Assembly: GCA_009363875.1 (NCBI GenBank)
Contig: CM018691.1
Span: 38,727,446-38,791,445 of the forward strand
Length of the DNA: 64,000 nt
Origin: Mikania micrantha
Lineage: Eukaryota > Streptophyta > Magnoliopsida > Asterales > Asteraceae
Direction: 5' to 3'
Within the stretch, counting starts at the first letter, position 1; each line of letters begins with the position of its first letter. Of the stretch, positions 23,538 through 34,502 are shown piece by piece. Both the position numbers and the translations under genes were made by a program. Below the pieces are notes generated by a model, which worked only from the letters and a program-made list of their open reading frames with translations, was not told where the DNA came from and made no database searches.

Positions 23538-23571
<34 letters not shown>
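23538..23571. repeat. (TA)n microsatellite
   Basis: Alternating TA for about 34 bases, in the U3 of the solo LTR. Confidence 0.95.
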
Positions 23572-23574
<3 letters not shown>

Positions 23575-23780
23575 TATTATTCTAAACATTTTGTAATATA
23601 TCTAGATAAAATAATGATTTCATAATCATTTAAAAATCATAAAATGGCATACATATAAATATGAAATATATATCTACACATATCAAACATTATTTTTAAT
23701 TAGTATTTAGTCAAGAAATTGATAATAAGAAAAACAAACAAACAAAGTTATAGGATTTCAAAACACAATACATGGTTATA

Positions 23781-23881
23781 AAATAATAATAATAATAATA
23801 ATAACAACAACAACAATAACAATAACAATAACAATAACAATAACAATAACAACAACAATAATAATAATAACAATAATAATC

Positions 23882-23919
<38 letters not shown>
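23781..23919. repeat. compound AAT/AAC trinucleotide microsatellite
   Basis: About 140 bases of AAT repeats, with internal blocks of AAC and AACAAT. On the minus strand it yields a meaningless Tyr/Cys-rich open frame. Confidence 0.95.
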
Positions 23920-23923
<4 letters not shown>

Positions 23924-24679
23924 ATATATATCAGGTACAAAATTTATTAAACTTTTAAAACATAGAAGGAATAAAATAGAAAGTAGAGGGGCTGATTTGG
24001 CAAAAAAATTAAACATCTTTTAACATAAAATAAACTTTTAAACTAAAACATATAATATTCCAAGTAGAGGGACTGAAAGTGACAAATCCACAAAGTGGAT
24101 CTCCCTCTTCACCCTTTTTCTTATATGGATACCCATTCGACCCGTTTACAACCCGGATTCAAATTCCACTCATTTACAGCCCAATCCAACTCATATTGTG
24201 TCGATTCGGAAAGGATAATCACGCGTTAACAGCTATCCATAAACAATTATTGGAATGGTTCGAATTAAAACGTGTTAATGAGCTTCCAAAAATACCACGA
24301 GCAGCCGAGATTCAAATTCGAACGAAACCAGTATAAAACACGAATCAAGCTACACGATTAGAACCCTTTACACCTCACGAACGAGCCTGAACGATCAGAA
24401 CACGCGCAAAAACAATCCACAGCCTGATTCGAACTCGCGAACTGCCGGAACTTCTGCTCAACTCAAATCCTTGTCAAACGATCACCAAACGAGGTAACTT
24501 TTACACCATTAGAATCGCACAGACATGAGGATCAAAAGCCCTATGCTTTTGATCTCTCACATACAAAGATTCATTCTAATTTGGGATTGTTTCAGATTAG
24601 GGTTCATGGGCTTAAGATCTCGATTTGAATATCTGTTTAAGATAATTTTGATTCCAACTGATTCAACATTACACTCCCT

Positions 24680-24735
24680 TAGCCTACGAGTAGCATAGCC
24701 GCCAGCTGAAGGAGAGGTCACAGGTTCGAACCTTC
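24680..24735 (+). promoter_or_regulatory. tRNA-like pol III box A/B pair in LTR
   Basis: The plus strand has TAGCATAGCCG (weak box-A match) and CAGGTTCGAACCTT (good box B) about 30 bases later. It lies downstream of the TATA box of the LTR, the same relative place as the signal at 20503-20560 in the opposite-orientation relative. Confidence 0.4.
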
Positions 24736-26505
24736 CCAGCTTGCCCCAAAACCGGTTTTGACCAATCCTATGAAAATTTATAAACTTAAAATCTTATTAG
24801 TTTAACAAGTTTATGGTTTAATTAAACTATTTTATGTATTACAACAATAAATAAAGTGTTTAAATTAAAGGTTATTTATTTAAAGACAAGAATAATTTTT
24901 AAAAGAATTATTTTCAAAACAATATAACTTTATTTTTATGTTTACAAACCATAGGTAAATAAATTCTTAAAAGTTATATTCATACTAATTTTTCTTGTAA
25001 ACTTTTTATTAAAAAGTTATTACAAATTTGATGAACAAATGCTTAAACTATACAATATGGTTTATAAAATACAAATTTTAAACATCTTTAAACCAATACC
25101 AAATCATATGATTGATGACTTTATAAAACTTTAAAATATAGACACAATGAATATTATTTTGTTAAAACTTTTCTTAAAGATCAATAGATAATTTTAAAAA
25201 TAATAATAAAAATAAAAACCTTTTTAAACAATAAGTATTATGTAGAATAATTTAATTATGTTATATAAATAAATTTTAACAAACTAAACCATTATCATTT
25301 GGGGCACAACTTTATAGACTTGTATAATAAATAAATGGAATATTAAAAATATTCCAATATATTTATTATATACAAATAAGAATATTTAATTATAATTAGT
25401 AATTTAATTATTCCCAAATAATTATTTTTAGACTTTTATAATAAATAAATGGAATATTAAAAGTAGTCCAATTTATTTATTATTTATACATTGGATAATA
25501 TTTAATTATAATCGATAATTAAATATTTCTAAAACTATTATTCTAAGTACACATTATCAATGTTAGAACATTAGGGATTCCATAGAAGCCATAGACTTTT
25601 AGGCAAACATTTGAACTTTGGGCAAACTCTTGAACATAGGCTAAGATATATGATATTCATAAACACTAGGGAAAGGTTGCTAGGTTTTCCTCATTCAAAC
25701 ACAAGAAACATTGATCAAAAATTAGACTTAATAACAGTGAGTTAATTCTTACTCCCTTTTTACTTTTGTAAACTTTTGGGATGTTACATATGCTATATAC
25801 ACAAAAAAAATCTTAGAGTCAAAACATATACATGATGCAAACTTTCAAACTTAGTAAACATGATTTAGATGCTATGTGAATTTATGTGCTAATTGCTATG
25901 TGGGAATTAGGTTACAAGACGTTTCATACATCAAACATATACTAGTACTTAATAGCCTAATAATGTAGCTACGTTCTTCGCATTAAATTATGTCTTGTGC
26001 TAAAAAGGTGAAAGGTACACATACATAAACTTTATGATTTACATTGTTTAAGTCAAAGATCTAGCTTGTCTTGATTTAAACTTTGTAATATCACTTGTTT
26101 GGATTCTTGCTTTGTGTTACTTGCAATTTACATATGCTTTAGATCTAGTGCTATTTAGTTTAATAGTTTTGCATCCTTTCTAATTAAGTATTGTATTAAA
26201 ACATAGAATTGCTCACCAACTATGCAAATAGTTGACCTTTATTTTACATATGTAACATGATAAGATGAAGAAACAAGGGTGAAGACCTAGCATTGGACCT
26301 AGTTTAATTTAAAATCACTTGTTTATTTAGTTCTTTGTATTTGAATTTAGATGTTGTAATTTGAATATTTTATCTTGGTTGAATGAATATTTTGCATTTG
26401 AATTAATATGGAGTGTGAACTATTAAGACTTTAACATAGCACCATGAGCTTTTGAACAATCAAACTAGCGCCCCAATGTATTCCGTTGTTGGTTGGGGTG
26501 TGACA

Positions 26506-27169
26506 TGATTAACAGGAAAAGCTAATGTAGTGACTAATGCCTAGAATAGGAAAGAAGATTATTCACCTGTTAGGATGAAAGGCAATAAGAATAGATGTCA
26601 CCTTTAATTTGATTGATGAATGTCAAATTGGATCAAGGGGGCAAACCTATGATCTTGAGGATGATAGTCTCGGTTTAAACACAAGAAGGAGTTTAGTGTG
26701 GATATCTCCCACTTTTCCTTTGAAAGTGGTTTTGTTAGAGGAGCTCCATAAAATAAAGAAGTGTTGAAAATAACAAATGATCGGGTTGACCAAATCCGAG
26801 TTCATTTGAAGGTGGCTTAATATTGCCAGAAAATAAGTAAAAATATGCATAGAAAACCGATTGAATTCCCAGTGGTGGGGGAATCAGGTCTGATTGAAAA
26901 TTTTCTTTTGAAAAACATTATATGTTTTCAAAAATAGGGAAACTTGTGTCTATGTTTGACTGGACTATTTCAAATTATAGCTATGGTGGGCGGCTCGGGT
27001 GGGCAAGATTGCTTATCGCATGGAGCTACCGAAAGAACTAAGTAGAGTTGGAATATATTCCATGTGCCTTACTTGAGTAAGTCTTTGACTAATAGATTAG
27101 CTTACGATTAAAAGCTGAAATGTGCTAGAAGAGCCGGCGGCTATGCTAGACAAGAAAGGTCAAACAACT
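26506..27169 (+). pseudogene. Ty3/gypsy RNase H end to integrase C-terminus
   Basis: Reading resumes with GKANVV (family ADALSRKE box, here TNA...RKE). It then decays through integrase-related sequence: IRVHLKVA near 26800, HRKPIEFPVVGE near 26855, and a degraded GPFEI...KIAYRMELPKEL region near 26960-27050. A further piece, EEPAAMLDKK, is the linker before a chromodomain. Multiple stops and frameshifts are present. The integrase catalytic core is largely absent, so an internal deletion lies between about 26560 and 26750. Confidence 0.65.
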
Positions 27170-29415
27170 TGTAAGCCCCAAAACCCACACACGCAAAACA
27201 CGTGTTTTTAAACGACTATTTAAATTAGGTCCAATAATTTTTCAAATTAAAACATACTTTTTAGTCACCAAAATAACCCAATGTTCACCAAACATCTATA
27301 CTTAAGTTAATTCTACATTTAAAAACCCCACTACAACATTAACAACAATTTGCAAAAGTTGTTGAGTTACAACCAAAACATGTTCGATCCGATCCTCCTT
27401 GCTATTTCCGATCACGTGCGCCATCACCCTTTCCGTTCACCTGAAAACACCACATTTAAGTCACCATTAATTCATTAAAACTAAGTAAAATCACCCCTAA
27501 CGTTGCCCTAAGCTTCCACCAAGCCAAAAGGGTCAAAAAACTCAAAATTTGGTCATGACCGTAAGCTGGGCCGTAAACCCGAGAGCTCTGGCCGTAAGCA
27601 AAATTTTGCCCAGACCCAGGCCATAACTTACTCCCACCAGGCCGTAAGTTACGCCCAGGCATGCACCAAATGTGCTGATTTTACATTTATTTCTGCGTTT
27701 TGACCCGTACCGAACCCCGGAATCATTCCCGCTCAATTCCGATCATTTCAATACTCTCATAAGCCTTTCATATCACCCTATAACATAATAATCAAACATT
27801 AAACATTTTTTTATGACAATAATAATCATAACACAAAACGATTTTCTAACGGTTCGTTTTCACCCAATTCACCAATTAAATCTTGTTACACCCAAGATTT
27901 CTCAAGTTTAAGCAAATCACACCACTTGTGATTAACTAAACTTGATTTCACCAATCAAGGACATTCACACACCTTGTGAAAATTCCTATTTAATGATCAC
28001 ACCATTTGTGATTCATTACACCAATTTGAGTCACCCTCAATTATAATTCACACACCTTGTGAACTAATTCAAATCATTCAACACACATATAATTAAACAC
28101 CAAGTCAATCATAGACAAGCATTTAAACAACATAACAACAATAATCAAGCAATATATCTCCTATTGCTTACCTTTGTCTATCGACAAATACTCCATCACC
28201 TATTCACCATAAAGTCAAATCTTCTACAAAACATTCATATATGTAACGCACCATTACACATAATTAGTAGAAGAGTTGGGTGACTTACCTTGTCCCGATG
28301 GGTTATCCACTACCAAAATCTCTTTTCCAAATCTTTTGGTTCCACTACCACCTTCACTATTGTTTCCTATATCAAACTTACATGTTCAATACAAGTGTTG
28401 ACTACAATTAGTCAAATTACACCAAATTTACCCATTATCACCATTTATTCTTAGGTTACATTCAAATAACCCTTTGATCATGAAAATCCCACATTTTATG
28501 ACCACAACAATTAATTCTCCACACCCATCCCTTTAAACACCTTTAATTTGTAAAAACCCAATTGTTGACATTTCATCAAACAACTTATGTGCAGAAAATT
28601 TTACCTACACAACTCAATTACTCCTAAACCCCATCAATCTCCCATTTTAGTTTATAATCAACCAAATTCAATAATCAACTCAATTCACCATCGTTAATCA
28701 ACATTTAAATGTTAGAAGTCATCGTATTACTATCTATTATAATCCAACACCCATTTTAAGAAACTAGTTCATCTTCCTCAAGAACCATACAAAAACTTCA
28801 TTTCAATCAACTTCATCAAAGTCCATGAAATGATCAAAATGTTGTTTCTAGATGATATACATGATGATTAACAACATTTGAAACCATGTAAACTCCCAAT
28901 TTCTTAATTTCATCCATCAACCCACACCCACATAGGAGACCCACGAAAAACCCACCAAAACCCCCCAAAATTTCTTACCTATGTGTAGTAGAATGCAAGG
29001 AGAACTCAAATCTTTAGTTGCATTCAAGATCAAATCATGGATCATGCACCAATTTGATCCAAACTTGAAGTTTTTGAGCTTTCTCCTCCCTTTCTCTTTC
29101 ACGTATCCAGCCACACACACATAATGTGTGTAATTTTTGACCAAGTCAACATTTTAACTCTCCATTATACAACTTTCACCTATTGACAACTTTGGTCCCT
29201 CTTTTACTAGTTAATTCTAACTAGTTATAACTAACCAAGTTAAGTTAGTAAACACCCACCATATTGTTATATTTTAAATCAATATTTATTAAAAAACCCA
29301 CCAAATAATGTTTAGGATAGTTAAATCTTATAAAACACCTATCAATTAAAGTAAAACATAATTTATACTCCAATTACATTTTACTTATAATAGTTCCCCA
29401 AAATGGGTCATTACA
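27170..29415 (-). mobile_element. solo LTR (2.2 kb) with CAACT target duplication
   Basis: On the minus strand it starts TGTAATGACCC (29415) and ends GGGGCTTACA (27170). CAACT lies at 27165-27169 and 29416-29420. Its first bases match the LTR at 29544-32765. On removal, the pol C-terminal coding of the host element reads across the gap. It carries a compact series of perfect hairpins at 27915-28063. Confidence 0.88.
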
Positions 29416-29543
29416 CAACTTACGAACGAAATATGATCAGACACCACGAGGGAGTCAAAAGATGAGGTAAAGAAATTCTACCCCTGTTTTGTTGGTTTGT
29501 AATACGGTTTCTAGGACGAAACCTTTGTGAGAGGGGAAGAATT
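29416..29543 (+). pseudogene. pol C-terminal tail and polypurine tract
   Basis: The last stretch of the plus-strand pol (HHEG, then GKEILPLFC, resembling a chromodomain end) is followed by GGACGAAACCT, common after the pol stop in this group. The polypurine tract GAGAGGGGAAGAATT (29529-29543) lies immediately before the LTR. It fixes the orientation and the 3' LTR start. Confidence 0.75.
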
Positions 29544-32500
29544 TGTAATGACCCATTTTGGGATTTTATTAATAAAATAACTTATGTCATAAATTCTAAG
29601 TTACAAGATGTGTGACTAAAAAATTGGTGATTATTAAACAAATTGGGTTGTTAAATAACTAGTAACTAACTTGGTTAGGTTAGTTTAAAACTAGCTAAAT
29701 GATAGTTAAAGGTTGGGGGGACTAAAGATGTCATTTCCCCATACTTTTAAGTGAAGATAAGACTTAATAAAGCCAAAATCTAGAATTTTATTTCATATGT
29801 GTGTGTGTTCATTGACCAGAGAAAAGAAGAAAACAGAAACATTAGCTTCTCATATCTTGCTCATATTGGAAGCATGTTTGTGTGCAAATTGAAGATTGAA
29901 GCTAGAAATCAACATCCACCATGATTACTAACAACAGGTAAGGGTTAGATTATTGTTTAGTTGAATTTATGGGGAGTAGGATGGTTCCATGGGAGTGGTT
30001 TCATCCAAACTCCAAATTGGGTGGTGTTAGTAGCTAGAACATGTTAGTTTGATTATATAAACACGTTTTAAACACCCAAACATCATATTGTTGCGTATAG
30101 AATCAATAGATGATGATATGGGTGTTGGGTAAATCATGTGGGTTTAAGTTCATGTATGAGCTTGATGAATTAGAGTATAAGTTAATGCTATGAGGATGTT
30201 TTTGAATCAAAAGTGTTGTCAAAACTCAACAAACCTACTAAACTTATGATTTTGATAAACATGAACATATGATGGAATTGGGGTAAGTTGAATTTGACTA
30301 AGAACATGTGTAGGTGAAATCCTACATATGAGTTGTTTGCTAAAATGCCTCAAAGAGATTTGATTAAGTATGAGGTGTAAAATGGTAAGAATTATTAGTA
30401 AACCTAATCATATGACCAATTATTATATACTTTGGTTAGTTGGGTGAAAATATGCTATATAGAATTTGTGTGTGTTGAATGAATTGTGGTATGATCATAG
30501 GAAGTCTTGATGAAGAAGACAAGCATAGATCGATCAAGGGAGCTAGCTAAATGATCAAATCCATCCGGCTAAGGTAAGTCACCTGTTACTGTTGAGTTTG
30601 TTTAATGTTGTGATAATGAATCACAAGTATTGTGATCATGTGAGAAAAACTCAATTGGTGATCCACAAGAATATAAACCATGTGTTGATTGCTATATTAG
30701 TGATGACCTATAAGTGTGTAGGCATTTATGTTTGCTTGTATTGATTTTAATCCACATGAGTGTGGATAATGCTCTATAGAGGTATGTTAAAATGTTTCGC
30801 TTGTAAGTGGACTAACTATGATAGTATACAAATGGTTGATGGTACTTAATAGTTAAGAATAATTGTTTCATTTGGATGTGAACAACTTGTATTTGATTTG
30901 AGTTTAATGATTCACAAGATGTGAGAACATATGTATTAGTGATATATTTTATGTTGAATTTGAAGTTAGACACCAATATATGTTATTTTGAGTCACAAAT
31001 GTGTGACTATTTGTTGTTTGTGTCTAATGGTGATCATATGTGTAAATGATACATGTAGCTAACTTTGACTATGGTTGATTCTCAAAGGTGAGAAATTTCC
31101 AGATTAGTGAAAGTTGGAGTGATTCACAAAAGTATGAAGACTCAATGAGACACATAAGTGTGTTGTTGTGAATTATAATGTTGTGATACTTATTTGGTAG
31201 TTAGAAAGAATTGTAATTGAGGATCTACAATTGTGTAGACAATTTTGGTTGATTCACTTGAGAGTGAACATTTAGTGTGTTGAAGTGTAGTTAAATGATT
31301 CACATGTGTGTGAACATATGAATTGGGAGTGTATTTGTTGTAAACACAAGTAAATGTGTTCAATTGTGTGTAAGTTGTCCAGTTTTGTTGACTTGTAGTT
31401 GTAGGATTGGTTGAATACACATTACAAGAAATTGTGCATTTTAGCATAAATATGATTAATTGTTTTGTTAAACTTGATGGTAATGGTTATGTTTTGATTC
31501 AAGCATTGTAATTGAATGATTTACAAAAGTGTGAACATTCAATTAGTTTCATTGGTTAAATTGATTCACAAAAAGTGTGAACAATTACCAAAATTGTAAA
31601 AGTCATGATCTTCAAAAGGGTAGACACTTATTTTGGTATGTGCCTGCTTTAATTCATAATTGTGTAAACATTAGACTTGCAAAGCTAATGATGTAGATTC
31701 GCAAAAGTGTGAAGAATGAATGATCTACAAGTGTGTAGACATCTAATTTGTAGAGTCAAAATGGCTAAGTTTGACTTTTATGAGATTTGATGCACAATTA
31801 TGTTTATTGTGCACATATGTGTTGTATTGATACATAATGATTTAAATATACAAGTAATGCATATGATATGTATGTGGATGAGTTAAATCAATTCTAGAAA
31901 GGTCGGAACGAAAATTGCTCGTTTAGGCAAAGTTTGACCCGTTTAAGGGATTAAAATGGAAAATGATGCACAGTTGTGTTTTGTGTGCACATATATGTTA
32001 TGCCTGGTATATATTGATTTAATCATGTTAGTAATCCATATGATATGAATGGGTTAAATCAGTTCTAGAAGGGTCGGAACGATAATGGCTTGTTTATGCA
32101 ATTTTTGACCCGTTTAATGAATTTGAAATATGTGCGGAATACTTGTCATATGTTTGAATCAATTTTTGATTATCCAAACTTGGTTGAGATTAGTTATAAA
32201 GTGGGTTCGAATGGTTTTGGGCAAGTTTGAAAACTGGGAACGGGTTGTGTTCGATTAGGAAGTGCTCGACACGTGAAAAGACCCGAATTGCCTTGCGCCA
32301 CCCCCAACGTATGATATGCCACTTGCAGCTCAAAGTCTTCAAAATCCCTGTCATACTCTGGTCCATATGTTGGGAACTAATTTTGACCAAAATTGACTAT
32401 TTTGGTCATGTATGCTTGGGGAAGCGAGCAAGGTGCCTTACGTAGTTCTTATGAACTAACGGGGGATGTTTTTTTTTTTTATGTTTGTAGGTTCGAAATA

Positions 32501-32765
32501 GTTGTGTAAGCGGTCGATGTGATCAGGATCGAACATGGAGGCTCGGGTAGTGGTTTCAAGTTATCAATCAAACCTTTTGTAAAACTTTGGCATAAGTTAA
32601 CTTATTATAAGTATTTGGATATATTTAAACATGGTTTTAATGTTTGTATGATGTAAATGTGTTTGTAAATAAACAAAACACAAAGGTTTTCCGGGACGTA
32701 AACGTAAAACCTTAAATGGGTGTTTTAAATGTCTAGATGGGACATAACGTAACGTGGGTGTTACA
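29544..32765 (+). mobile_element. 3' LTR (3.2 kb), hairpin-rich
   Basis: It starts TGTAATGACCC directly after a polypurine tract and ends GTGGGTGTTACA at 32765. Between about 30600 and 32000 it contains many short stem-loops with differing but self-complementary arms. Examples: ATCACAA-GTA-TTGTGAT at 30620, ATCCACA-TGAG-TGTGGAT at 30750, AGTCACA-AATG-TGTGACT at 30991, TTCTCA-AAGG-TGAGAA at 31079, and TTCACT-TGAG-AGTGAA at 31253. No protein is encoded. Confidence 0.88.
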
Positions 32766-33151
32766 GTAAAATGTAGACATCTTTACCTCTACTCTATAGA
32801 AATAAAGAGGTTGTTTCTAATAAGACATCCGGCTCATGATGCTTATTAACCGACCAACCCAATGCCTTTAACGTTATTTTCTCAAAAATTAAGTAAAATA
32901 ACATTAAAACTAGTGTAATTTTACTTTTGATTATCGAGAACGACACATATACAATGTATTATACATGTTATTATTTGTTAAAATCGTATTACCCGAGATA
33001 TCATGTAGTGTAGCTGCAATGCGAACAACAATAACAACAACACCAGCAGCAGCATCACCACCAATATAAAGGGTCATCTGTTTTTGTTTGGTTTTACTGT
33101 TCAAAAAAACAAATAAATAAATAAATAATTAGTATTTACTATTATTTCAGT
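32766..33151. other. non-coding, nothing recognised
   Basis: A+T-rich DNA with a CAACAACACCAGCAGCAGC simple run near 33030 and an AAATAAAT run near 33110. No gene or element end is visible. Confidence 0.5.
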
Positions 33152-33530
33152 ATGGCAATAAGAAGTGTGAGACTTCAATATTGTTTGATCTTCTATTGTA
33201 ACACGAGAACTCAAGGATTGTGTTATTACGTGAGGGTGCAATTAATATAAATGTTATTTTAAATATACAACTCTGAGAACTATGTACACATTTGTATCTT
33301 GTACACAAAAAATGAACACACGCAATACAGAGAGAAATAGAGGTAGTTAAGTAAATGTTTTACGTATCATCTTTAAAGTAATAGAAAGTATTGCAGCTAT
33401 CAATTTGGTCATGAATCTCACTAAATGTATTGCATGACTCTTTAGAGACAACATTTTTATCTCAATAGGATAATGATAAGGTTTTCTTTCATGCCACTCA
33501 CAAAATCTATAAAATAGCAAAACTTTATTG
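33152..33530. repeat. segmental duplication, copy 1 (left half)
   Basis: Clearly homologous to 42723-43080. Shared phrases include GACTTCAATATTGTTTGATC, GGTAGTTAAGTAAATGTTTTA, GGTCATGAATCTCACTAAAT and CAAAACTTTATTG. The identity of the ancestral sequence is unknown; a minus-strand open frame over it (33347-33607) has no recognisable domain and is not open in the other copy. The homology breaks at 33530 and resumes at 40433. Confidence 0.8.
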
Positions 33531-33689
33531 GTATGTGGGGCGGTAGAGTTGAAGTGGCAAGGACGAGCTGGAAAAGAGGCCACTATCGATAGTTGTTTAG
33601 AATGCATAATTCCTTAATTCTTTTTTTACGCACTAACACAACAATACATTTTATTTTAAGAGTTTTCAATACACATACTTTAAGAATTA

Positions 33690-33965
33690 AAAAATTAGGA
33701 ATTTGGGATGCAAATTTAAATGCAAATACTAGTAGGTCACTAGGTCATAACAAGAATTCAAAAAAAAACACACAAATTGGGAATTTGGGATGCAAATTAT
33801 ACACACAAATCAGTGAATCACAATTCACTATTGAATGACCAACTTAAACATGCAAGAAACAAACACACAAATACTAGCAAGTCACTATCTCTGGCTCATT
33901 ACAAATTTAAAAAAAAAAAAAAAAAAAAACCACAGAAATTGGAAATTTGAGATGCAAATTAAATA
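33690..33965. repeat. degenerate direct repeat with poly(A) run
   Basis: The phrase GAATTTGGGATGCAAATT (or a near match) occurs three times, near 33700, 33780 and 33940. The copies are separated by AATACTAG.A.GTCACT and end in A-runs; the last run (33909-33930) is about 22 As. 33966-34138 is G+C-rich DNA with no recognisable domain. Confidence 0.55.
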
Positions 33966-34191
33966 CATGTACTAACCTGCTGTGTTGTTCGGCTGCGGAA
34001 GAAGAAGAAGCTACTCGGTGTCTCGGTCCTGCGTGTTGCGTGATGCGCCCCTGCATGCTACAGCCTTGTGTCCTTGCGGTCTGTGGGTCTGCTACATCTC
34101 GGTTGCTGCCTGCGGGCTCGCTCCACACTGTTCACCGGCCTGCAGCTAGGGGTGTAAACGAGTCGAGCCGAGCCCAAGCTCGTTAAGACTC

Positions 34192-34459
34192 TGTTACAGG
34201 CCCACGACAGAAACAAGTGATATATATTCAAACAAACATACATTCGAATACACACATAAGATTTGTACATGTTCGGCTATTTATACCCTATGTTCGACAG
34301 TTAACTACCAACGGTTAGATGGAGATATTTGGCGCCATTAACCGCCAAATAACTACCTTAACTAACTTATCAAATATAACCATAATTTCCTACTAAACTT
34401 GGTTAAGTAACATAACCTTCTAGTTTAACCCGTTAGGACATAAAGTTATAGTTCTAACA
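34192..34459 (-). mobile_element. 3' LTR (268 bp) of the ARID retroelement
   Basis: It runs from TGTTACAGG to CTAACA and pairs with 35929-36196. By eye there are about 17 differences in 268 bases. On the minus strand the polypurine tract AGAGAGGAGAT (34460-34470) precedes it. Flanking GACTC (34187-34191) pairs with GAGTC (36197-36201), a target duplication with one mismatch. Confidence 0.9.
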
Positions 34460-34502
34460 ATCTCCTCTCTAAGTTTATGATCTTAACGTCTTGATAGCCT
34501 CT

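Larger units (their letters stand above)
23280..26505 (+). mobile_element. solo LTR (3.2 kb) with TGATT target duplication
   Basis: It starts TGTAATCCC at 23280 and ends GGGGTGTGACA at 26505. TGATT is present at 23275-23279 and again at 26506-26510. Joining the flanks restores an RNase H reading (DFDHGIL... to ...GKANVV), which supports the boundaries. A TATAAAAC box lies at about 24332. U3 carries a trinucleotide array and a (TA)n tract. Confidence 0.85.

Noticed and set aside
23711..24016. Open frame of 101 codons on the minus strand, rich in Tyr and Cys
   Set aside because: It is a translation of the AAT/AAC microsatellite, not a gene.
24079..24336. 85-codon plus-strand open frame just upstream of a TATA box
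   Set aside because: It lies in the U3 of the solo LTR at 23280-26505 and has no recognisable domain.
33347..33607. 86-codon minus-strand open frame in duplication copy 1
   Set aside because: No domain, runs across the insertion boundary at 33530, and is not open in the second copy.
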